A stretch of 64,000 nt of DNA from positions 62,001-126,000 of the forward strand of contig NZ_FUHW01000014.1 in NCBI RefSeq assembly GCF_900163545.1, in the 5' to 3' direction. Shown here one piece after another: positions 59,959 through 64,000 of the stretch. This DNA is from Arthrobacter rhombi (GTDB lineage Bacteria > Actinomycetota > Actinomycetes > Actinomycetales > Micrococcaceae). Position 1 is the stretch's first letter, and each line of letters begins with the position of its first letter. The translations under genes were made by a program, and so were the position numbers. The notes below the pieces were generated by a model that was not told the DNA's origin, did not search any database, and worked only from the letters and a program-made list of their open reading frames with translations.

Positions 59959-60477
59959 ATGCTCACATATGCGTATATGAAATCGCCCATCGGGCGGCTA
60001 CGAATCTCGGCCACCGAGAACGGGCTGTCCGGCGTGCACATGGAAAACCATGCACACCAGCCCGCTGGACCGCCGGAAGGCACCGAAGTTTCCGGCGCGG
60101 GTACCCCCGCAACCATCAGCCGGGCCATCGACGAACTCCACGAGTATTTTGCCGGGATCCGGACCCGTTTCAGGGTGCCGTTGGCCCCTTGCGGGACCGT
60201 GTTCCAGCAACGGGTCTGGACCCTGCTGCAAAGCATCGAGCCGGGAACGACGCGCAGTTATGGGGAATTGGCCGCAGAACTGGGGGACCCTCATCTGACC
60301 CGGGCCGTCGGCACCGCCAACGGGCGAAATCCGATCTCGATCATCATTCCCTGCCACCGCGTCATCGGCGCCGACGGTTCGATGACCGGGTACGGCGGAG
60401 GAATCGACCGCAAGCTCTTCCTGCTCCGGCTCGAAGGTGTCCTGCCTTCGACCGAGGAACAGCCCGCATTGTTCTAA
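59959..60477 (+). CDS. ogt: Methylated-DNA--protein-cysteine methyltransferase
   Basis: Repairs O6-alkylguanine by transferring the alkyl group to its own cysteine. The 172-aa protein has the active-site motif IIIPCHRVIGADGSMTGYGGG with Cys132, the winged-helix segment VFQQRVWTLLQSIEPGTTRSYGELAAEL with the Tyr/Arg base-flipping pair, and the N-terminal SPIGRLRISATENGLSGV. Each molecule acts once. The start is 6 nt after the preceding stop. A weak AGG-type site is upstream. Confidence 0.95.
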   Translation: MLTYAYMKSPIGRLRISATENGLSGVHMENHAHQPAGPPEGTEVSGAGTPATISRAIDELHEYFAGIRTRFRVPLAPCGTVFQQRVWTLLQSIEPGTTRSYGELAAELGDPHLTRAVGTANGRNPISIIIPCHRVIGADGSMTGYGGGIDRKLFLLRLEGVLPSTEEQPALF

Positions 60478-60493
60478 CGCCCGAGGAGGCACC

Positions 60494-60892
60494 ATGCGTA
60501 CTGTCGCCATTGTCTACTACGGCCGCCACGGCCCCAGCCGGGCCTATGCCCAGGCGCTGGAAGACTCCCTCCGCGGTGCCGGGAACCTGGCCGAACAGAT
60601 CCAAGTGCGCGATGCTGCAGCCAACGACGTGGTCTTCTACGACGGGCTGGTCCTGGTCGGGCCGCCACGTTTCGGCCGTCTGCATGGTCTGGCACTGGCC
60701 CGGGCCCTCGCCCCCGAACGCCAGAGCGCCGTCGTCATCATCGGCGGGAACCGTCCGGCGGATCACTACCGGCGGCTGTTCCGTCCAGCCGAGCTACCCA
60801 GTATCTCCTTCTTCCAGGAAGGAGCCCACCAGGACACCTCCGTGGTCTTCTCCACGCTGGCCCCCGTGGTGGACTGGACCAAAAGACTCTAG
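60494..60892 (+). CDS. Flavodoxin-like hypothetical protein
   Basis: Protein of 132 aa beginning MRTVAIVYYGRHGPSRAYAQALEDSL, which resembles the phosphate-loop strand and helix of flavodoxins, followed by VVFYDGLVLVGPPRFGRLHGLALARAL and SAVVIIGGNRPADHYR. The usual T/S-x-T-G-x-T FMN loop is replaced by YGRHGPS, so cofactor binding is uncertain. GGAGG lies 5 nt before the ATG. It follows ogt by 16 nt and precedes the cupin gene on the same strand. Confidence 0.7.
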   Translation: MRTVAIVYYGRHGPSRAYAQALEDSLRGAGNLAEQIQVRDAAANDVVFYDGLVLVGPPRFGRLHGLALARALAPERQSAVVIIGGNRPADHYRRLFRPAELPSISFFQEGAHQDTSVVFSTLAPVVDWTKRL

Positions 60893-60957
60893 GGCCGCGT
60901 ACCGTCCCGGCGACGGCCTCCCGGCAAAACCGCAGCCCCACCCCGAGGAGAAGACCG

Positions 60958-61587
60958 ATGACCAGTACCGATTCCCCCGGCACCGCACCAGAACTGGACC
61001 TGCGGGTCCTGCGCGCACCGGAACGCCACCCGGCAGTCTTCGCGCAGTATGGGCTCCTACCAGTCGCGGGATCCCTCCTGGTGGTCAACGACCACGCTCC
61101 GGAGGGTCTGCACAAAGAGTTCGAGGCCGAACACCCCGGCAGCCACGACTGGCAAAACATACTTTCAGGGCCCGAAGAGTGGCATTTTCGTATCACCAAA
61201 CTGGCCAGCACGCCGCTGCCCCGGGTGCTGCTGGACACCCATGCCGTGGCTGCCCGGACGGGGGAACCCGGGGTTTCGGGGGCTGTATGGAACATTCAGC
61301 TGCCTGAACGAGATTTGGATTCGAATATCATCTCGCTCGAACCGGGAGGCTCCATCGACGCTTACACCGGCCCCGAACTCGATGTGCTCATCCACGTCTT
61401 GGGCGGCACGGGTACCTTGGGCACCGAGCGGGACGACCTCCACCTCTCCCCCGGGGCCTTGGTTTGGCTGCCTCGCAAATCACGACGCTCGTTCACTGCC
61501 GGACCGGGCGGACTGCGCTACCTCACGGTGCATCAGCGCCGGCAATCCCTCGTGCTGCGGACGACGCGTCCTGATGCCCCCGCCTGA
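60958..61587 (+). CDS. DUF2249-cupin fusion protein
   Basis: Two-domain protein of 209 aa. Residues ~12-85 resemble DUF2249 (LDLRVLRAPERHPAVFAQYGLLPVAGSLLVVNDHAPEGLHKEFEAEHPGSHDWQ). Residues ~105-195 form a cupin barrel (SNIISLEPGGSIDAYTGPELDVLIHVLGGTGTLGTERDDLHLSPGALVWLPRKSRRSF). The cupin lacks the full His/Glu metal set (only His in IHVL is obvious), so metal catalysis is doubtful. GAGGAG precedes the ATG. Its last 65 nt overlap, on the opposite strand, the 3' end of the ketopantoate-reductase-like gene. Confidence 0.82.
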   Translation: MTSTDSPGTAPELDLRVLRAPERHPAVFAQYGLLPVAGSLLVVNDHAPEGLHKEFEAEHPGSHDWQNILSGPEEWHFRITKLASTPLPRVLLDTHAVAARTGEPGVSGAVWNIQLPERDLDSNIISLEPGGSIDAYTGPELDVLIHVLGGTGTLGTERDDLHLSPGALVWLPRKSRRSFTAGPGGLRYLTVHQRRQSLVLRTTRPDAPA

Positions 61588-62512
61588 CCCCCGCTGAGCC
61601 CTCCGGCGCCGCGGCGACCAACTCACCGGCACGGATCTGCACCAAAGTCAGATCCACGAGTGGGGTCTCCACCTCGAGGGCCCGAGCCCGTGACTGCAGA
61701 TCGCCCAGAATATGCTCCGCCTCCGTCGCCTGTCCGGAGATCACATCACGGTAGAGCGAGGAAACGAACGTCGACCCGGGTGCGGTGAGCAGACCGACCG
61801 CCTGGTCGTGGCTGGGAGTCTTCGTGGGGTATCCGGCGGCCACTGCGACGGCCTCGGTCTCGGCGATGGCTGCGTCGATCTGGCTGCGGCCCCCGGCAGC
61901 CAGGATATTTCCCACATTATTGCGGAACAGGCAGGTGATGACCCCCGCAGCGGCAATGAACACCCATTTATCCCACAGCGACTGCAACACCTCGCCGGTT
62001 TCGAAGAGCTCCAGACCGGGGACCCGCAGCGTGTCCGAAATCCTGGCCGGGACGGCACTGCCATCGAAGGTACCGATGGTCATGGTGGCGAGGCCGGTCA
62101 TTTGCCGCACCGAGCCGTCCTCGTCCAACGCGGCAAGGATCTTCACCAACCCACCCAGCGGGTTGCCGGCCGGCAGCGCACGGATCAGGTCGATATGGCG
62201 CATCCCGTTGAGGAAAGGGATGACGGTGGTGTCGGCGCCGATGAACGGTCCAGCGTCGTGTAAGGCGGCGTCCAGTCCAGTGGCCTTGACGGCCAACAGG
62301 ACCAGATCAAATTCGGCGGCCGTCTGGTCTGCGGTGATGACCTGGACGGGCAGGACACGGTCACCGTCCGGGGAAATGAACCTCAAGCCGTCGCGTCGTA
62401 GTTTTTCGGCCCGGGAGGTTCGGAGCAGATAGGTGACATCGCGGCCGGCTTCCAACAATCGCGCGCCAAAGGCGCCTCCGGTGGCTCCAGCGCCGACCAT
62501 CAGGATTCTCAT
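61523..62512 (-). CDS. Ketopantoate reductase (ApbA/PanE)-family protein
   Basis: NADP-dependent reductase-family protein of 329 aa. It begins MRILMVGAGATGGAFGARLLEAG (Rossmann loop), with VLLAVKATGLDAAL carrying the conserved Lys, PFLNGMRHIDLI the Asn, and KWVFIAAAGVITCLFRNNVGNIL in the helical half. Whether the substrate is ketopantoate is not clear, as no other pantothenate genes are near. GATACT ends 6 nt before the ATG. The C-terminal ~20 residues run antisense through the end of the cupin gene and look non-homologous. Confidence 0.88.
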   Translation of the reverse strand: MRILMVGAGATGGAFGARLLEAGRDVTYLLRTSRAEKLRRDGLRFISPDGDRVLPVQVITADQTAAEFDLVLLAVKATGLDAALHDAGPFIGADTTVIPFLNGMRHIDLIRALPAGNPLGGLVKILAALDEDGSVRQMTGLATMTIGTFDGSAVPARISDTLRVPGLELFETGEVLQSLWDKWVFIAAAGVITCLFRNNVGNILAAGGRSQIDAAIAETEAVAVAAGYPTKTPSHDQAVGLLTAPGSTFVSSLYRDVISGQATEAEHILGDLQSRARALEVETPLVDLTLVQIRAGELVAAAPEGSAGVRRGHQDASSAARGIAGADAP

Positions 62513-62550
62513 ATCGACAGTATCCCCCACCCCCATGCCAGAATGTCCCC

Positions 62551-63081
62551 ATGGATTCGAGTTACTTCTGGACCGGCTGGGAGCCGATCATTCATACCTT
62601 GCTCATCGGCATCGTCGGCTACCTTGTCTTGGTGATCCTGCTGCGCGGGACCGGGCCACGCACGATGGCCAAAATGACGCCGCTGGACTTCGTCATCGCC
62701 GTGACCCTGGGCTCGACGTTCGGCCGCACCGTCACGGCAGTTGATGTCAGCCTCGCCCAAGCGGTGGCGGCTCTGGTGCTGCTGGTGGGAGTGCAGTGGG
62801 CCCTGGCCGGCATCCGGGCGCGCTGGAACGTCATGCGCCGGGTCCTGGACTCACCTCCGGTGCTGCTCTATTACAACGATGAGCTGCAGCACCGTGCCCT
62901 ACACCGCCACCGGCTGACGGAAGCCGATGTGCACACCGCCGCCCGGCAGTCGGGGCAGGGGTCTCTCGCCGATGTTCAGGCGGTGGTCCTGCAACAGGAC
63001 GGCTCCCTCGGAGTCATCACCCGTTCCGCGATGGGCGATGGCTCCAGCATCCTGCCCTACGCCGAACGCGAAGGCGAATAA
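62551..63081 (+). CDS. DUF421 membrane protein
   Basis: Protein of 176 aa with three N-terminal membrane segments (IIHTLLIGIVGYLVLVILLRGTGPRTMAKMTPLDFVIAVTLGSTFG, then AVAALVLLVGVQWALAG) and a C-terminal soluble domain (PPVLLYYNDELQHRALHRHRLTEADVHTAARQSGQGSLADVQAVVLQQDGSLGVI). This is the YetF/YcaP (DUF421) layout. The function is unknown. CAGAAT ends 6 nt before the ATG. It diverges from the ketopantoate-reductase-like gene. Confidence 0.92.
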   Translation: MDSSYFWTGWEPIIHTLLIGIVGYLVLVILLRGTGPRTMAKMTPLDFVIAVTLGSTFGRTVTAVDVSLAQAVAALVLLVGVQWALAGIRARWNVMRRVLDSPPVLLYYNDELQHRALHRHRLTEADVHTAARQSGQGSLADVQAVVLQQDGSLGVITRSAMGDGSSILPYAEREGE

Positions 63082-63093
63082 GTCCCCCATGCA

Positions 63094-63133
63094 AAGAGGG
63101 CTTCCCGGTTCCAATGAACCGGGAAGCCCTCTT
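63094..63133. terminator. Perfect 18-bp hairpin shared by DUF421 and tRNA-Ala
   Basis: AAGAGGGCTTCCCGGTTC (63094-63111) and its exact complement (63116-63133) around a CAAT loop. It begins 12 nt after the DUF421 stop and ends 4 nt before the tRNA 3' end, so it can terminate both converging transcripts. Confidence 0.85.
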
Positions 63134-63137
63134 CCTG

Positions 63138-63213
63138 TGGTGGAGGTAAGGGGATTCGAACCCCTGACCTTCTGCATGCCATGCAGACGCGCTACCAACT
63201 GCGCCATACCCCC
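63138..63213 (-). tRNA. tRNA-Ala(GGC)
   Basis: The 76-nt cloverleaf includes an encoded CCA. The acceptor stem GGGGGTA pairs with TACCTCC and contains the G3-U70 wobble that identifies alanine tRNAs. The anticodon stem TCTGC/GCAGA encloses the loop ATGGCAT, with anticodon GGC. The T arm is CAGGGGTTCGAATCCCCTT. A possible -10, TAGATT, lies about 45 nt upstream on the minus strand. Confidence 0.97.
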
Positions 63214-63461
63214 GCAGGTCATCCCCGCCGCCGTCTTCCGACGTCCGGGACGATTCAATAATCTACAGCACCCGCCCCGTGATGCGCCAATCGAGGGCAG
63301 GCCGGGCCGGGCAAAGGCAGCGGGAACGACGCCGGGACTCCGACAGGAAGTGCCTCAACGGATCCTGGTTCTGGCTCCTCATCCCTTCCCAAGTCCGCCG
63401 GCCGGCGGCAGGATGGATGCAGGGCACCACAGTGTCCGTTCCCCGAATGAAGGGCACCACC

Positions 63462-63887
63462 ATGAGCATCGGAATGACCCCCTACCTGAGTTTTGGCGGT
63501 AATACGCGTGAAGCCATGGAGTTCTACACCTCCGTTTTCGGCGGTGAACTGGCCGTGCTGACCTTTGCCGAGGGGATGGGCGAAAAAGATCCGGAGCGGG
63601 CCCAAAAAGTCATGCACTCCTCGTTATTCGTTGAACGCGGCATCCATTTGATGGCCAGTGATCCGGGACCGGGATGCGATCCCACCCCGAACGGGACCAT
63701 CTCGTTGAGTTCGGACGGGACGGCAGGCCAGGACGCTGACAACCTGCACCGCTGGTGGGACCAGCTCGCCGGCGAAGCGACCGTCACCATGCCACTCGAA
63801 CAGGCACCCTGGGGGGATTCGTTCGGGCAGCTCACCGATAGGTTCGGCATCAGCTGGATGTTCAACATCACGGCCCAGCAAGGCTAG
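63462..63887 (+). CDS. VOC-family PhnB-like protein
   Basis: Vicinal-oxygen-chelate fold protein of 141 aa, PhnB/3-demethylubiquinone-like subgroup: MTPYLSFGGNTREAMEFYTSVFGGEL, MHSSLFVERGIHLMASDPG, VTMPLEQAPWGDSFGQLTDRFGISWMFNI. Despite the name, this group is not shown to act on phosphonates. Metal ligands are incomplete, as usual here. AGGG lies about 8 nt before the ATG at 63462; ATG 63447 is an alternative start. The 248 nt upstream, back to the tRNA, contain only the tRNA promoter region. Confidence 0.9.
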   Translation: MSIGMTPYLSFGGNTREAMEFYTSVFGGELAVLTFAEGMGEKDPERAQKVMHSSLFVERGIHLMASDPGPGCDPTPNGTISLSSDGTAGQDADNLHRWWDQLAGEATVTMPLEQAPWGDSFGQLTDRFGISWMFNITAQQG

Positions 63888-63939
63888 GCTCCGCGGCGTC
63901 TTCGAGACCCATCGCGCGTTGGCTGTTCCGGAGGGGAAC

Positions 63940-64000
63940 ATGGCCAGAAGGCTGAATACGGTGGATCAGCCCACCTCGTCCAGGTGCCCCGCCTGCCGTG
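63940..64000 (+). CDS. Possible start of a further gene (partial)
   Basis: GGAGGGG lies 4 nt before an ATG at 63940, and the frame stays open for 20 codons to the window end (MARRLNTVDQPTSSRCPACR). A CPAC pair may begin a zinc site. On the other strand a short C-terminus (AGHLDEVG, stop near 63970) is an equally short rival. Too little sequence is present to decide. Confidence 0.3.
   Translation, partial: MARRLNTVDQPTSSRCPACR

Noticed and set aside
59457..61307. Frame of about 616 codons spanning the SDR, ogt, flavodoxin-like and cupin genes
   Set aside because: Out of frame with all four supported genes and composed of low-complexity Arg/Pro/Ala sequence.

Overview
The window is GC-rich actinobacterial chromosome. 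Several things point to the order Micrococcales, most likely a Micrococcaceae relative such as an Arthrobacter-like genus: GTG and TTG starts, TANNNT -10 elements placed right before start codons, a Rv2466c-type (mycothiol-linked family) thioredoxin-fold protein, a long PutA with a C-terminal extension, and a sialic-acid ABC importer with a permease-ATPase fusion. This placement is inferred from gene content; no rRNA is present. No phage, transposase, integrase or CRISPR array was seen.

1-7 kb: a type I sugar ABC importer on the minus strand (two permeases and a lipoprotein binding protein, no ATPase in view) diverges from a DeoR-family regulator. After that come a CdaR-type sugar-diacid regulator, a glycerate kinase and an S4-domain RNA-binding protein. 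7-24 kb is housekeeping and accessory metabolism: ferritin, an ABC-F ATPase, succinate-semialdehyde dehydrogenase, acylphosphatase with an S9 peptidase, DUF1697, a CynX-type MFS protein with its TetR, a DHA2 multidrug MFS pump, a cold-shock protein, an MTHFR-family protein, a luciferase-like monooxygenase, a very acidic small protein, a LysR regulator, a 3-hydroxyisobutyryl-CoA hydrolase-like protein, and an FMN-binding glutamate-synthase-family protein divergent from a lipoprotein.

24.8-29.2 kb: a short UvrA paralogue and, divergent from it, a membrane-anchored protein built almost entirely of XXXLXXG heptads. 29.2-38.5 kb is a complete sialic-acid import and breakdown operon: a binding protein, a permease, a permease-ATPase fusion, an ATPase, a NanA-like lyase, NanE and NagB. 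It is read on the minus strand from a recognisable promoter and diverges from a GntR/FadR-type regulator. Hairpins sit at three junctions inside the operon.

38.5-48 kb: an acetyltransferase, a thioesterase and a GH15 enzyme, then a self-contained fructose PTS operon (fruR-fruK-fruA-ptsI-ptsH) that carries the general PTS proteins. 47.8-51.4 kb: a DsbA-fold protein with an SRPBCC partner, a DUF4956-VTC pair preceded by PHO-box-like repeats, and a PTH2-family protein. 51.4-58 kb: the proline module putA / LysR / putP. 58-64 kb: a small stress membrane protein, an SRPBCC-SDR fusion, an Ogt-type alkyltransferase, a flavodoxin-like protein, a DUF2249-cupin fusion, a ketopantoate-reductase-like protein, DUF421, tRNA-Ala(GGC) and a PhnB-like protein.

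Two features recur at window scale. At least fourteen genes have a -10-like hexamer 6-8 nt before the start codon, the signature of leaderless transcripts. Three intergenic spacers carry perfect 18-bp hairpins with 4-nt loops. The most rewarding regions for follow-up are the nan operon leader and attenuator, the PHO-box-like repeats before the VTC pair, and the operator-bearing heptad-repeat protein.
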